A stretch of 46,792 nucleotides of DNA from Parabacteroides sp. (GTDB lineage Bacteria > Bacteroidota > Bacteroidia > Bacteroidales > Tannerellaceae). The number at the start of each line of letters is the position of its first letter. The first letter of the stretch is position 1. Below the pieces are notes generated by a model. That model did no database searches. It had not been told where the DNA came from and was given only the letters and a program-made list of their open reading frames with translations. The translations under genes were made by a program, and so were the position numbers. Positions 9,401 through 17,770 of this stretch are shown here, piece after piece. Location: positions 1 to 46,792 of the forward strand of contig JAGBDR010000085.1 of NCBI GenBank assembly GCA_017937385.1, read 5' to 3'.

Positions 9401-10051
9401 TAAAGCTGTTGCAGTCGGAGCAAAAACCTCTACATCTGATTCATCAGGGAATTGTTGTGTAAAAGTAGGTTCACCACCTTTTTGTGCTTCAGAAACGATG
9501 GATTGCAATTTGATCACACCCCCCTTTTCTACCAACCGATATTTAGTAGTCTTGTCAGCCGACTTAGAATACAGGTATTCAATGAAACGGAAATCTTCAT
9601 TAGCGACTGTACTCAAAGCGTCATACTCAGCTTTTGTCACAGTCCATTTATCCAAACCTTCTGCACCTAAAACGGCAGCCGGAGACTTGTAGAACGTCTT
9701 ACCCGGTTGAACCAAAGCTGTACTCAACACTAATTGACGATTGCCAACCTTGTTAAACAGGCGCATTTCATATTGAGATATTTGTCCGTTTGAAGCTTTT
9801 ACCGGAGTAAATTCCACACGCCACAATGTCTCGTTCAAATCTTCAATGCTTTTAATAGCATCAGCTTTCCAAACAGCCAAAGAGTCGCGAGTTTCGCCAT
9901 GACCGATAACGACAAAATCACTACCAGTCTTCAATTGATAGTACTTCCCTAAGCTCTCTTTCAAAGCTGCCTCATCTCCTGCAGCCTGAGCAGAGAAAGC
10001 ACCACCAGCTACCAGCGCGGTAGCCAAAAGAGTAGAAAATCTCTTGTTCAT
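6476..10051 (-). CDS. large secreted surface protein with DUF6383-like C-terminus
   Basis: A 1191-residue exported protein. The frame is open further upstream, but ATG 10051 begins a clear signal peptide (MNKRFSTLLATAL, cleavage likely after AFSAQA). About residues 280-430 are rich in Ala, Lys and Glu and look helical. The rest is Thr/Val/Tyr-rich beta repeats with recurring YYL, KYV and TKY motifs. The last 60 residues (GQVTIANAAGKKVVV, then VLGQVV, then ending VKAVVK) resemble DUF6383 and the sorting domains of type IX secretion cargo, as I recall them. It may be an S-layer-like or major surface protein; that role is inference. Codon use looks strongly biased, consistent with high expression. 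The gene has its own promoter, a long leader and a terminator. Confidence 0.75.
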   Translation of the reverse strand: MNKRFSTLLATALVAGGAFSAQAAGDEAALKESLGKYYQLKTGSDFVVIGHGETRDSLAVWKADAIKSIEDLNETLWRVEFTPVKASNGQISQYEMRLFNKVGNRQLVLSTALVQPGKTFYKSPAAVLGAEGLDKWTVTKAEYDALSTVANEDFRFIEYLYSKSADKTTKYRLVEKGGVIKLQSIVSEAQKGGEPTFTQQFPDESDVEVFAPTATALDENHSFSAEELNAKGNNGFTLSFSKDVVSNKYENPFSAFTLNASKPIYSAATYKGEYAEALADVKEAYGQLDDLKAALKDYTDGVKEAIDYLKNTGNTTDKDAEALSLIQNKSDLDMAGKEIEKCAAILAASTDKESLPALAGAARSALKKLEAVEIGKGKKLAADNKELVAYNTAVAAVLEAMDDLIDDTKASVEAVDDVMQAWMVPTNFAETAKIEWAEESELKALTDFNTKNFATSEDGTIGKLIGTLASKAVADERKAAATEKTDYYALAIVDSTFTNKAGKEVQAYLTVDTNYVANKEKYLTFATDTLIPAKTTVKVDGKDKEIDVLVAPLNKNINKYAFKLSAVVDNIATGDSILIDTYAPEVVASGNFTDVKDGFVTYDDDARVVIRTLGKGREISVTTDVTTPDEAVYNTKITFAMPPYASFAEGDVFYIKSLKEKTDGKFAVVNYDGTYNTKYVKADNVFASVPATQWFVKKADNNAHMFTIANRDKDTKYVNNGKVFVIDEAAHIYTTSDRDTFQVVAIEGLKEDEHLGYKYLTAAEQAIKSFVLTAKNYANPEAYYLAVDADSALVATPNADEALNLVVVKPTTEDTKLNDETILTQSYLLASKDGKKVYYLTVDEEGALKITTKANANELKFRRVNDNADEYEVLYNGGKLSINQNGEGVKVAMGEMTSYVFNLADAVNEQYMNFETEGIKNVIISLDGDEASKVAAVAPFAAIKRTGLELKAAATDNDFVLGLDTAYINRPNNYRYAYYITKPVKVDEVGSFDTKAYMVSYADSVAQDRSNDTIKYSQDNLTRIGFVHANRVEAFNNDSLAIAKVKPVAADTIDVVENKGVTPATWAFAIESDGTYRIETAADANGNKYVSYLNGILVLGNKEQAQLFNVNETDLNPTENETIATSEIAVIAGEGQVTIANAAGKKVVVTNVLGQVVANTVLTSDNATIAAPAGVIVVAVEGEEAVKAVVK

Positions 10052-10170
10052 AATCATTAAAAAATTAATTGTTAATAAAATAGTGTATAAAAATCCAACA
10101 ACTAATTTTACGAAGGGAGAGAGCAACTCCCCGCGAAGATTATGAACGGGCATAAAAAAACGCAGGCCAA

Positions 10171-10225
10171 TTGTCTATTATTTATTCAAAGGCTCTGGTA
10201 AGCCCACACAACAATAATAGAACAA
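10171..10225 (-). promoter_or_regulatory. nested stem-loop in the leader of the surface-protein gene
   Basis: TTGTCTATTATT (10171-10182) pairs with AATAATAGAACAA (10213-10225) with one bulged base, and GGCT (10191-10194) pairs with AGCC (10201-10204) inside. It falls within the predicted 375-base untranslated leader, roughly 120 bases before the start codon. A role in mRNA stability or translation is inference. Confidence 0.5.
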
Positions 10226-10430
10226 TAGCCCGCGCTTATACGATATAAATAATTCTACCCGCCTATGGCAGGAGACCTTCTATATACGTAATTCGCGCAA
10301 GCATTTACTGTCCATTATTCCGTTGTGTTAAAAATTTACCAGATTTTTGAATAGGAATAATCTTCGTAAAATGCTTACAATATGTAACCAATTCCGCACG
10401 CCGTGAACCGCTGCCCACTACGGAATCGTT

Positions 10431-10461
10431 GCAAAGGTAAATAGGTTTTCCGAATCAGCAA
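10431..10461 (-). promoter_or_regulatory. promoter of the surface-protein gene
   Basis: On the minus strand TTG (10459-10461) lies 19 bases from TACCTTTGC (10431-10439). It would give an unusually long leader of about 375 bases. The gap 10052-10711 otherwise holds the leader hairpin, array 2 and the terminator of the upstream protease gene; no gene is seen in it. Confidence 0.7.
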
Positions 10462-10534
10462 GAAAAAACGCCTTTAATTTTCCAAAATATATGGATTACA
10501 AAACAAAACAAGGCTGTTTATGCAACATAGCCTC

Positions 10535-10622
10535 CATGCCTATGCATTTTTCGTTTCATGCCTATGGAACTTTTGTTTCATGCCTATGGAAATTTTGTTC
10601 CCTGCCTACGGAATAGATGCAA
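10535..10622. repeat. degenerate 22-bp tandem array, four units (array 2)
   Basis: Units of exactly 22 bases begin at 10535, 10557, 10579 and 10601. The first three start CATGCCTATG, and the second and third continue GGAA plus a T-rich tail ending GTTT or GTTC. The fourth starts CCTGCCTACGGAA. The array lies between the protease terminator and the surface-protein promoter. Related units form array 3 at 27916-28003. Confidence 0.85.
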
Positions 10623-10653
10623 GCACGGCAACCCGGCTCCGGAAAACAAAGAA

Positions 10654-10680
10654 CGGCATCCGATGCCACACCGGATGCCG
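10654..10680 (-). terminator. terminator of the M16 protease gene
   Basis: CGGCATCCG (10654-10662) and CGGATGCCG (10672-10680) form a perfect 9-bp stem. On the minus strand it is followed by TTCTTTGTTTT. It lies about 30 bases after the protease stop codon. Confidence 0.8.
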
Positions 10681-10711
10681 CCCATCATGTATTCTGTTTA
10701 AATCACAAACC

Positions 10712-13624
10712 TCAATAACCGAACAATTCTTCTTGTGTCAGCTTCTGGATCGGGCCATATTGTGACAGGCTCTTCAGATCGAGGTCTTTTTCATCGCCTA
10801 AGACACAATAGATGTATGTACGACCTTTCACCCATTTTTCCTGGAATGCCTTGATTTCCGGCAAAGTCAGGGTCTGGGCTTTCTCGAAGAGTTCTTTGCG
10901 GCTGTCGGTGTCCAGTCCCAAATCCTGCGCGTCCAGGTATGACCAAAGTACATCCGATTTGGTAATACGATCCGTACGCAAACGGGTGATGAGGGCATCT
11001 TTAGCCAAGTTGAACGCTTTCTCCGATTCCGGCATATTGTTGATGATCTCGTCGAAAGCTTTCATCGCATCGATCATCTTGTCGTTCTGAGTCGCGATAA
11101 ACGTGCGGTAGATATACGGATATTTCAGCTTGGACGGAGAGATCAGGAATGCACCGGCAGAATAAGCCAGACCACGGGACTCACGCATTTCCTGGAAGAC
11201 GATCGCATTCATGCCGCCGCCGAAATATTCGTTATACAGATCCAATGTAGGCTGGATCGCCGGGTCGAACTTCTCACCCCGGTTGGATACGGCCGAGAAA
11301 TAAATCTGTTTCGCATCGTACTGGGCGAACAGCACCTTGTTTTCAGGCGTTTCCTGCTGGTTGAACTCGGCTGCGGCCGGAACCGGTTGCAACTGGTCCG
11401 GAACGTTATGATACTGCTTGATGATGTCCAAGAGCGCCTGCGGCTTTTCCGGACCGTAATACAAGATCTTATGTTCGAAAGAGTTGATCTTATGGATGCG
11501 GTCGACCAGTTCCTGCGGGTCCATCTGTTGCAACTCGGCTGTTGTCAGTACGTTGGTTGCCGGAGATTTCGGTCCCCAGATAGCATACTGCACCAGTTTG
11601 TTGAAGTTCTGCGACTGGTTCAATTTGGCATCGGCACGTTTTTTCAGGATGTCACCCGCAAGACCTGCGTATGCTTCCCTATTGACCTGCGCATCGGCCA
11701 GGATCTCTTCGAACAACGCCATCGCTTTCGGCATGCTTTCCTTCAGGCCTTCCAACACAACGTATGTACGGTCCGAACCCGGCACAACCCGGAAGTAGCA
11801 AGCCAGCCGGTAAAACTCTTCGTTGATCTCTTTCAAGCTCTTCTTGGATGTTCCCAAATACTGCATGTATTCAAAGGCCGTTCCCATCGCCTTGTCGTTA
11901 TTCGTTCCCATATCGAATACATACATCAAAGTGAAGATGTCGTTGGATGTATTCTCCTTATACAATACCGGAATACCGGATTTGGCGGTGAGTTTCTGAA
12001 GATCCTTGTCGTAGTCCAGGAAGACCGGTTCGATCGGAGCGACTGTCGATACCTGGATTTCTTTCAGGAAGAGGCTTGAGCTGTCGCGGTTCATCACGAT
12101 CGGAGTGATTTTGGGTTTGTCGATCTTCTTCTCGTTCGGGTCTTTACCTTGCTTCTTATAGATAAGCGCGTAGTTGTCGCCGAAGTATTTGTTGGCAAAA
12201 TCGACGATCTGTTGTTTCGTCACTTTGCTCATGCGATCCAGCGAAGCGACTTCGTCTTTCCAGTCTACGCCGTCGATGAAAGAAGAGACAAACATATCGG
12301 CACGACCATCATTGCTTTCCATCCGATGCATCTGCATCAATTTATAATTATTGATGCAGGCTTCCAGCAATCCTTCGTCGAACTCGCCTTTCTTCAGTTT
12401 CTCGATTTCAGCCAGGAAAAGGTCTTTCACTTCATCCAACGTCTGCCCCTGTTTCGGACGGCCGCTGATAACGAAAGCATTATAATCGGACATTCCGTAT
12501 GTTCCGGCATAACAGCTCAGCACTTTCTGCTGCTGGACCAAATCGACATCCAGCAAACCGGCTTTGCCGTTATTGATAATTTCGCCGGCCAGGTTCAGCA
12601 AATCCTGGTCAGGAGAAGCCGCACCGGGGAAACGCCAGCCCAATGTCACATTCTCGGCATCGACACCCAAGACCTCTTTGACAACCGGCGCTTTAATCGG
12701 AGATTCTTGTGCGACCGGCAATTTCGGCAGATTGGGATTCGGCTTCAAGTGGCCGAAATAGGTATTGATCGTCTGAATCATCTGGTCGGGATCAAAATCA
12801 CCGGACAGACAGATCGCCATATTGTTGGGCACATACCAAGTCTTATGGTAGTTCTTGATATTCGTGATCGACGGGTTCTTCAGGTTTTCCTGGGTTCCGA
12901 GTACCGTCTGCGTGCCATACGGATGATCGGGGAAAAGAGCAGACAGGACCGCTTCATAGACTTTACGTCCGTCGCTGGTGAGAGACATGTTCTTTTCTTC
13001 ATAGACCGTTTCAAGTTCCGTATGGAAACCACGGATCACATTGTTTTCAAAGCGGTCAGCCTGTATCTTGGCCCAGTTCTCGACCTGGTTGGACGGGATG
13101 TCTTCCACATAGACCGTCTGGTCGAAACCGGTGTATGCGTTTGTTCCGTTCGCACCGATAGCTGCCATCAGCTTGTCATATTCGTTCGGAATAGCCAGCT
13201 TGGATGCTTCGTAGGAAACACTGTCGATCTGATGATAAATAGCCTGGCGCTCCGCCTCGTCGGTCGTCTTGCGATAGACCTCGAAAAGCTGTTCGATCTG
13301 GTCAAGCATCGGCTTTTCCTGTTCATAGTTCTGTGTGCCGAACTTCTGAGTTCCCTTGAACATCAGATGCTCGAAATAATGAGCCAGACCGGTCGTTTCC
13401 GCCGGGTCATTCTTGCCGCCTACACGAACCGCGATATAGGTTTGAATACGCGGCGTCTCTTTATTCACAGTCATATACACCTTCAAACCGTTGTCCAACG
13501 TATAGATACGAGCTTTCAAAGGGTCGTTCGGGACCGACTCGTATTTAAACGGAGAAGTCTCTGTACATGCAGCAGCCAGAAAGAGAATAAAGGCTAACTG
13601 AAGAAACTGAATCGTTTTACGCAT
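10712..13624 (-). CDS. M16 family zinc metalloprotease, lipoprotein
   Basis: A two-unit insulinase/pitrilysin-type peptidase of 970 residues, about the length of fused Bacteroidetes M16 proteins. I use ATG 13624; it gives a lipoprotein signal with Cys20 in FLAAAC, so the protein is probably anchored to a periplasm-facing membrane. The N-terminal catalytic unit has the inverted zinc motif His82-Tyr-Phe-Glu85-His86 and a distal Glu in the ELETVYEEK region. The second unit (about residue 500 on) lacks the motif, as expected for the non-catalytic half, and keeps the ESRGLAYSAGA segment. Substrates are peptides; the specific substrate is unknown. The gene stands alone with its own promoter box and terminator. 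Confidence 0.92.
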   Translation of the reverse strand: MRKTIQFLQLAFILFLAAACTETSPFKYESVPNDPLKARIYTLDNGLKVYMTVNKETPRIQTYIAVRVGGKNDPAETTGLAHYFEHLMFKGTQKFGTQNYEQEKPMLDQIEQLFEVYRKTTDEAERQAIYHQIDSVSYEASKLAIPNEYDKLMAAIGANGTNAYTGFDQTVYVEDIPSNQVENWAKIQADRFENNVIRGFHTELETVYEEKNMSLTSDGRKVYEAVLSALFPDHPYGTQTVLGTQENLKNPSITNIKNYHKTWYVPNNMAICLSGDFDPDQMIQTINTYFGHLKPNPNLPKLPVAQESPIKAPVVKEVLGVDAENVTLGWRFPGAASPDQDLLNLAGEIINNGKAGLLDVDLVQQQKVLSCYAGTYGMSDYNAFVISGRPKQGQTLDEVKDLFLAEIEKLKKGEFDEGLLEACINNYKLMQMHRMESNDGRADMFVSSFIDGVDWKDEVASLDRMSKVTKQQIVDFANKYFGDNYALIYKKQGKDPNEKKIDKPKITPIVMNRDSSSLFLKEIQVSTVAPIEPVFLDYDKDLQKLTAKSGIPVLYKENTSNDIFTLMYVFDMGTNNDKAMGTAFEYMQYLGTSKKSLKEINEEFYRLACYFRVVPGSDRTYVVLEGLKESMPKAMALFEEILADAQVNREAYAGLAGDILKKRADAKLNQSQNFNKLVQYAIWGPKSPATNVLTTAELQQMDPQELVDRIHKINSFEHKILYYGPEKPQALLDIIKQYHNVPDQLQPVPAAAEFNQQETPENKVLFAQYDAKQIYFSAVSNRGEKFDPAIQPTLDLYNEYFGGGMNAIVFQEMRESRGLAYSAGAFLISPSKLKYPYIYRTFIATQNDKMIDAMKAFDEIINNMPESEKAFNLAKDALITRLRTDRITKSDVLWSYLDAQDLGLDTDSRKELFEKAQTLTLPEIKAFQEKWVKGRTYIYCVLGDEKDLDLKSLSQYGPIQKLTQEELFGY

Positions 13625-13653
13625 AAATTTAAAATTTAAATTATTACAAACGC

Positions 13654-13661
13654 CAAATATA
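13654..13661 (-). promoter_or_regulatory. -7 box of the M16 protease gene
   Basis: The minus strand reads TATATTTG, 29 bases before the start codon and just after the metK terminator. No well-spaced upstream TTTG element was found. Confidence 0.5.
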
Positions 13662-13681
13662 GGAAATTTTAAATAAAAACA

Positions 13682-13735
13682 GCTTCCGTCCGAGGGAAAA
13701 CGGACCAAAAGCCGTTTTTTATCCAGACGGAAGCC
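13682..13735 (-). terminator. terminator of metK
   Basis: GCTTCCGTC (13682-13690) pairs with GACGGAAGC (13726-13734), with a second pairing of the AACGG/CCGTT type inside. On the minus strand the stem is followed by TGTTTTTATTT. It lies about 25 bases after the metK stop codon. Confidence 0.7.
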
Positions 13736-13760
13736 GATATCTGTTCGTACAAAAGTTATA

Positions 13761-15047
13761 TTACAGGCCGAAAGCCTCCTTTACCTTGTCGACATAATCC
13801 AGTTTTTCCCAAGTAAACAGTTCCACTTCGCAGACGGTCGGCTCCGGATTGTAACGGGAGGTGAATGTCTTCGTCACGACCTGCGGCTTACGTCCCATGT
13901 GACCGTAAGAAGCGGTCTCCAAGTAGATCGGGTTACGCAGTTTCAAACGCTCTTCGATGGCTTTCGGACGCATATCGAACAGGTCCCAGATCTTTTCTGC
14001 AATCTCGCCATCCGTCATGTTCACATTAGCGCGGCCGAACGTATTGACAAAAATATTCATCGGTTTGGCGACACCGATCGCGTATGACACCTGCACCAGC
14101 ATTTCGTCAGCCACGCCGGCAGCAACCAGATTCTTCGCGATATGACGAGCGGCGTATGCGGCAGAACGGTCTACTTTCGAAGGGTCTTTGCCGGAGAAGG
14201 CACCTCCGCCGTGAGCACCTTTGCCTCCGTATGTATCGACAATGATCTTACGGCCTGTCAGACCGGTATCGCCATGAGGGCCACCGATCACGAACTTTCC
14301 GGTCGGGTTCACATGATAGATGATATCATCCTTGAACAAAGCCTGGACATGAGCCGGATACTGTGCCTTGACGCGCGGGATCAATATATTTTTCACATCG
14401 TCGGCGATCTTTTTCTGCATAGCCAGATCCGCTTCTTCCTGTGTGATGCCTTTTGCCGTGATAAATTCGTCATGTTGCGTAGAAACCACAATCGTATCGA
14501 TGCGCAGCGGTTTCCCGTTGTCATCATATTCAATCGTCACCTGGCTCTTCGCATCCGGACGGAGGTAAGGCATCCGGTCGTTTTCATGCTTGCGTATTTC
14601 GGCAAGCTCCCAAAGCAGGCTATGTGAAAGGTCTAATGCTAACGGCATATAGTTTTCGGTTTCATTCGTGGCATAACCGAACATCATACCTTGGTCGCCC
14701 GCACCCTGATTATAGGGATCTTCGCGTTCAACGCCCCGGTTAATGTCGCCGCTCTGTTCATGGATGGAAGAAAACACGCCGCATGATTTCGCTTCAAATT
14801 GGTATTCGCTTTTCGTATACCCAATCTTTTCGATCACGCTACGGGCGACATCCTGCACATCCACGTAAGCACTTGATTTTACTTCTCCAGCCAAGACAAC
14901 CTGTCCGGTTGTAACAAGGGTTTCGCAAGCAACTTTAGAGTTCTTGTCATAAGCCAGGAACTCATCCAGCAAAGCATCCGATATCTGATCGGCTACTTTA
15001 TCGGGGTGCCCTTCGGACACCGATTCGGAGGTGAATAAATAACTCAT
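13761..15047 (-). CDS. metK: S-adenosylmethionine synthetase
   Basis: Makes S-adenosylmethionine from ATP and methionine in the cytosol; the product feeds TrmB and QueA encoded nearby. The 428-residue protein starts at ATG 15047 with [11 protein letters not shown] (His14 binds the phosphates), and has [12 protein letters not shown] and the glycine-rich [16 protein letters not shown]. It is longer than the E. coli enzyme (about 384), as is usual for Bacteroidetes. The frame continues upstream only through translated heptamer repeats, so the longer start is rejected. No SAM riboswitch was recognised in the leader. Confidence 0.97.
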   Translation of the reverse strand: MSYLFTSESVSEGHPDKVADQISDALLDEFLAYDKNSKVACETLVTTGQVVLAGEVKSSAYVDVQDVARSVIEKIGYTKSEYQFEAKSCGVFSSIHEQSGDINRGVEREDPYNQGAGDQGMMFGYATNETENYMPLALDLSHSLLWELAEIRKHENDRMPYLRPDAKSQVTIEYDDNGKPLRIDTIVVSTQHDEFITAKGITQEEADLAMQKKIADDVKNILIPRVKAQYPAHVQALFKDDIIYHVNPTGKFVIGGPHGDTGLTGRKIIVDTYGGKGAHGGGAFSGKDPSKVDRSAAYAARHIAKNLVAAGVADEMLVQVSYAIGVAKPMNIFVNTFGRANVNMTDGEIAEKIWDLFDMRPKAIEERLKLRNPIYLETASYGHMGRKPQVVTKTFTSRYNPEPTVCEVELFTWEKLDYVDKVKEAFGL

Positions 15048-15058
15048 CGCTTTTTTGA

Positions 15059-15092
15059 ATTGACAATTGACAATAGACAATGGACAATTAAC
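15059..15092. repeat. heptamer tandem repeat, (AATTGAC)n array
   Basis: TTGACAATTGACAATAGACA and following copies form about five degenerate heptamers, 12 bases upstream of the metK start and inside its leader. A second array in the same orientation lies at 15282-15315. Confidence 0.85.
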
Positions 15093-15242
15093 GGAAAAGG
15101 AATCCGATAATGCCAACAGGCATTTTTCAATTGACGGTTAATAAATTAAATAAATGGAATTGACGAAAGGGAAATTTGCGTTGCCGGACGGCAGTTAAAA
15201 AGGACTTGTTTTTAGCATTTTTTCCTGTGGTTGCAAGCAATA

Positions 15243-15272
15243 CAAATCTATCCACATCAATTCGGGCGCAAA
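15243..15272 (-). promoter_or_regulatory. promoter of metK
   Basis: On the minus strand TTTG (15269-15272) lies 18 bases from TAGATTTG (15243-15250). The leader would be about 190 bases and includes the heptamer array. A second possible -7 box (TATTTTTG) overlaps the upstream element. Confidence 0.55.
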
Positions 15273-15281
15273 AATAGGAAA

Positions 15282-15315
15282 CAATTGACAATTGACAATT
15301 GATAATTGACAATTA
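15282..15315. repeat. heptamer tandem repeat, (AATTGAC)n array
   Basis: About five heptamers (AATTGAC, AATTGAC, AATTGAT, AATTGAC, AATT). The array covers the region just downstream of the small basic protein gene and touches its stop codon. Confidence 0.85.
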
Positions 15316-15504
15316 TTTTTTCTTTTTTGTGTTGCGCAAGGCTTTTTTATACTTGAACTCCGCTTTCATCTTGGCTGATCCGGATTTATGCGTTCCCCGC
15401 AGGAAATCCGAAAACTTGATCTTTCTCTCTCCGGCATTTTCGTCTTTCCCTTTTTTCTTAAAGACCATGCCACCACCCGTCAATATCTTTTCTATATCAT
15501 TCAT
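15313..15504 (-). CDS. small basic protein coupled to folK
   Basis: A 63-residue, strongly basic protein (start MNDIEKILTGGGMVFKKKG; Lys-rich end NTKKKK). The ATG overlaps the folK stop codon as ATGA, which suggests translational coupling and argues that the frame is real. It has no signal peptide or membrane segment. I do not recognise a family with confidence. The basic, low-complexity composition suggests nucleic acid or ribosome contact, but that is inference only. Confidence 0.6.
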   Translation of the reverse strand: MNDIEKILTGGGMVFKKKGKDENAGERKIKFSDFLRGTHKSGSAKMKAEFKYKKALRNTKKKK

Positions 15505-15959
15505 AATCGTTCTTTTAAATCAATCATACGTTCTTTTAAAACAGGATGCACGACAAACGAAGCGATCTCGGACAAAGGGTCCATCACAAACTTCCGCTCC
15601 TGCATGAGCGGATGCGGTAAAGTCAGTTCCGGCAGTCGTAAAACCTCGTTATCATACAGCAGGATGTCAATATCGATCACGCGGTCATGATAGGCTCCGT
15701 TGCTCTTTTCCGTACGCCCCAATTCCTTTTCGATCTGTTGGGTGATCCGCAATAATTCCAACGGAGGAAAAGAAGTCCTCAATTTGACCGCTGCATTCAG
15801 GAAAAGGTGTTCCGACTCGAATCCCCACGGTTCCGTTTCATAGAAACCGGAAAGGGCAAGAATATCTCCCACCCTTTCAGCCAACAACGCTGCGGCTGTT
15901 ATCATGTTCCGTCGCTTGTTCCCGATATTGGTTCCCAGGCCCAGATATGCAATCGCCAT
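15501..15959 (-). CDS. folK: 6-hydroxymethyl-7,8-dihydropterin pyrophosphokinase
   Basis: Transfers pyrophosphate from ATP to 6-hydroxymethyl-7,8-dihydropterin in folate synthesis. The 152-residue protein has the standard length and motifs: LGLGTNIGNKRRN at the start, YETEPWGFE in the pterin loop, FLNAAV, and the signature DRVIDIDILLYD with the metal-binding Asp pair. It starts 12 bases after queA and overlaps the next gene by 4 bases, as part of the ftsX-to-folK operon. Confidence 0.95.
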   Translation of the reverse strand: MAIAYLGLGTNIGNKRRNMITAAALLAERVGDILALSGFYETEPWGFESEHLFLNAAVKLRTSFPPLELLRITQQIEKELGRTEKSNGAYHDRVIDIDILLYDNEVLRLPELTLPHPLMQERKFVMDPLSEIASFVVHPVLKERMIDLKERL

Positions 15960-15971
15960 AAATATCCGTTT

Positions 15972-17021
15972 TTACAGGATCAGCATGGCATCGCCATAAG
16001 CACCGAAACGATATTTTTCTTTCAATGCCACCTCGTATGCATCCATGATCAGGTCGTATCCTCCGAAAGAAGCGGTCATCATCAACAAGGTAGACAACGG
16101 CAGATGGAAGTTCGTGACCATGCTGGAAGCCACACTGAAATCATACGGCGGGAAGATGAACTTATTGGTCCATCCCTCAAACTCTTTCAGATGTCCGTCT
16201 GTGCTGACAGCTGTTTCGATAGCCCGCATCACGGATGTGCCGACCGCACAAATCTGGTGTCCGCTATCCTTTGCCGTATTCACGATATCCACGACATCCG
16301 CGTTCACGACCATCTGTTCAGAATCCATCTTATGCTTGGTCAGGTCCTCCACATCAATTTCACGGAAGTTGCCCAAGCCGGAATGCAGAGTCAGGAAAGC
16401 GAACTGGCAATCCTTGATCTCCAGACGTTTCATCAGCTCACGGCTGAAATGAAGGCCGGCAGCAGGCGCCACGACAGCCCCTTCTTCCGTGGCAAAAATA
16501 TTCTGGTAACGATCTTCGTCATCCGGTTCTACCGGACGGTCGATATATTTGGGCAGCGGGGTTTCGCCCAAGGCATACAAGGCCTTTTTAAATTCATCAT
16601 GATTCCCGTCATAAAGAAAACGCAAAGTACGGCCGCGCGAGGTCGTGTTGTCGATCACCTCAGCCACCATCGAGTCATCTTCGCCAAAATACAATTTATT
16701 ACCAATACGGATTTTGCGGGCCGGATCGACCAACACATCCCAGAAACGGAGATCTTCGTTCAGTTCGCGCAACAGGAAAACCTCGATACGGGCACCGGTC
16801 TTCTCCTTATTTCCATATAAACGGGCCGGAAAAACTTTCGTGTTATTGAAGATAAACACATCTTTTGCTCCGAAATAGCTCAACAAGTCTTTAAATACTT
16901 TATGTTCGATCTCACCGGTCTTGCGATTGACAACCATCAACCGGGATTCATCCCTGTTCTTTGCCGGATAGAGAGCTATCAACTCCTGCGGTAAATTAAA
17001 TTTGAATTTAGACAGCTTCAT
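15972..17021 (-). CDS. queA: S-adenosylmethionine:tRNA ribosyltransferase-isomerase
   Basis: Converts preQ1 at the wobble position of tRNA to epoxyqueuosine, using the ribosyl part of S-adenosylmethionine. The 349 residues match the family. Conserved stretches include [48 protein letters not shown], and [13 protein letters not shown] near the end. It follows truB by 36 bases, so two tRNA modification enzymes sit together in this operon. Confidence 0.97.
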   Translation of the reverse strand: MKLSKFKFNLPQELIALYPAKNRDESRLMVVNRKTGEIEHKVFKDLLSYFGAKDVFIFNNTKVFPARLYGNKEKTGARIEVFLLRELNEDLRFWDVLVDPARKIRIGNKLYFGEDDSMVAEVIDNTTSRGRTLRFLYDGNHDEFKKALYALGETPLPKYIDRPVEPDDEDRYQNIFATEEGAVVAPAAGLHFSRELMKRLEIKDCQFAFLTLHSGLGNFREIDVEDLTKHKMDSEQMVVNADVVDIVNTAKDSGHQICAVGTSVMRAIETAVSTDGHLKEFEGWTNKFIFPPYDFSVASSMVTNFHLPLSTLLMMTASFGGYDLIMDAYEVALKEKYRFGAYGDAMLIL

Positions 17022-17057
17022 AATGTAAATTCTATTTTTATTTTATTTCTATCTCTA

Positions 17058-17768
17058 TTAATCCTCACAATCTTTCCCGACTGTGACATTTTCATCTAAA
17101 AAGGCATCGATATCATCAGGAGACATACACTTGTCCAATGTGACCTCTCCGATGCGCGTCCGTTCGAGCGCAATCAGATGAGCGCCTGACTGAAGAGCGA
17201 CTCCGATATCACGTGCCAAAGCGCGGATATAAGTGCCTTTGCTGCATACTACCCGAATCTTGATTACCGGCAGGTCGCACTCCAACAATTCCATCTCGTC
17301 AATCACAAGCGTCTTGGACTTCAACTCCACCTCTTCTCCCTTGCGTGCCAACTCATACGCCCGCTTACCATCCACCTTACAAGCTGAGAAAACCGGCGGA
17401 ATCTGCTGAATGGTTCCCACAAACGACTGCAACACCCTCTCGACATCCTCACGGGTTATATGTTCGGTCGGATATACTCCGTCAACCTCTTTTTCCAAAT
17501 CAAAAGAAGGTGTCGTTTCGCCCAGTTTCAAAGTCGCGACATATTCTTTCGTCTGATACTGGAACTCATCAATCCGCTTGGTAGCCCTGCCTGTACACAC
17601 GATCATAACCCCTGTCGCCAACGGGTCCAACGTCCCGGCATGCCCGACTTTTATCTTTTTCACTTTCAGCTTCCGCGACAACTTATAGCGGAACTTGTTT
17701 ACCAGGTCAAAAGATGTCCACTTCAAAGGCTTATTGAAATACAATACTTCTCCTGCTATAAAATCCAT
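17058..17768 (-). CDS. truB: tRNA pseudouridine-55 synthase
   Basis: Isomerises U55 of the tRNA T-loop to pseudouridine. The 236-residue protein has the catalytic Asp48 in GHAGTLDPLATGV, LYFNKPLKWTSFD near the start, and IRVVCSKGTYIRALARDIG. It is shorter than E. coli TruB because the C-terminal extension is missing, which is normal in many phyla. It begins 2 bases after uppP ends. Confidence 0.96.
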   Translation of the reverse strand: MDFIAGEVLYFNKPLKWTSFDLVNKFRYKLSRKLKVKKIKVGHAGTLDPLATGVMIVCTGRATKRIDEFQYQTKEYVATLKLGETTPSFDLEKEVDGVYPTEHITREDVERVLQSFVGTIQQIPPVFSACKVDGKRAYELARKGEEVELKSKTLVIDEMELLECDLPVIKIRVVCSKGTYIRALARDIGVALQSGAHLIALERTRIGEVTLDKCMSPDDIDAFLDENVTVGKDCED

Positions 17769-17770
17769 TC

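Noticed and set aside
10171-10225. invertible promoter segment
   Set aside because: The inverted arms enclose only about 30 bases, contain no promoter box, and no invertase gene is nearby; a leader hairpin is the simpler reading.
10535-10622. CRISPR-like array
   Set aside because: Units are contiguous, without spacers, and degenerate; no cas genes are in the window. The same holds for the other three arrays.
12149-13597. 482-codon open frame on the plus strand
   Set aside because: Antisense to the M16 protease, which has clear motifs; the frame has no recognisable domain and reflects codon bias of the real gene.
15127-15312. 61-codon frame beginning MSIINCQLSI
   Set aside because: Starts in translated heptamer repeats and contains no conserved sequence. 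The same repeat-derived peptide explains false upstream extensions of metK and mrp.
15048-15312. SAM riboswitch upstream of metK
   Set aside because: No conserved SAM-binding core could be recognised; the leader is mainly heptamer repeats.
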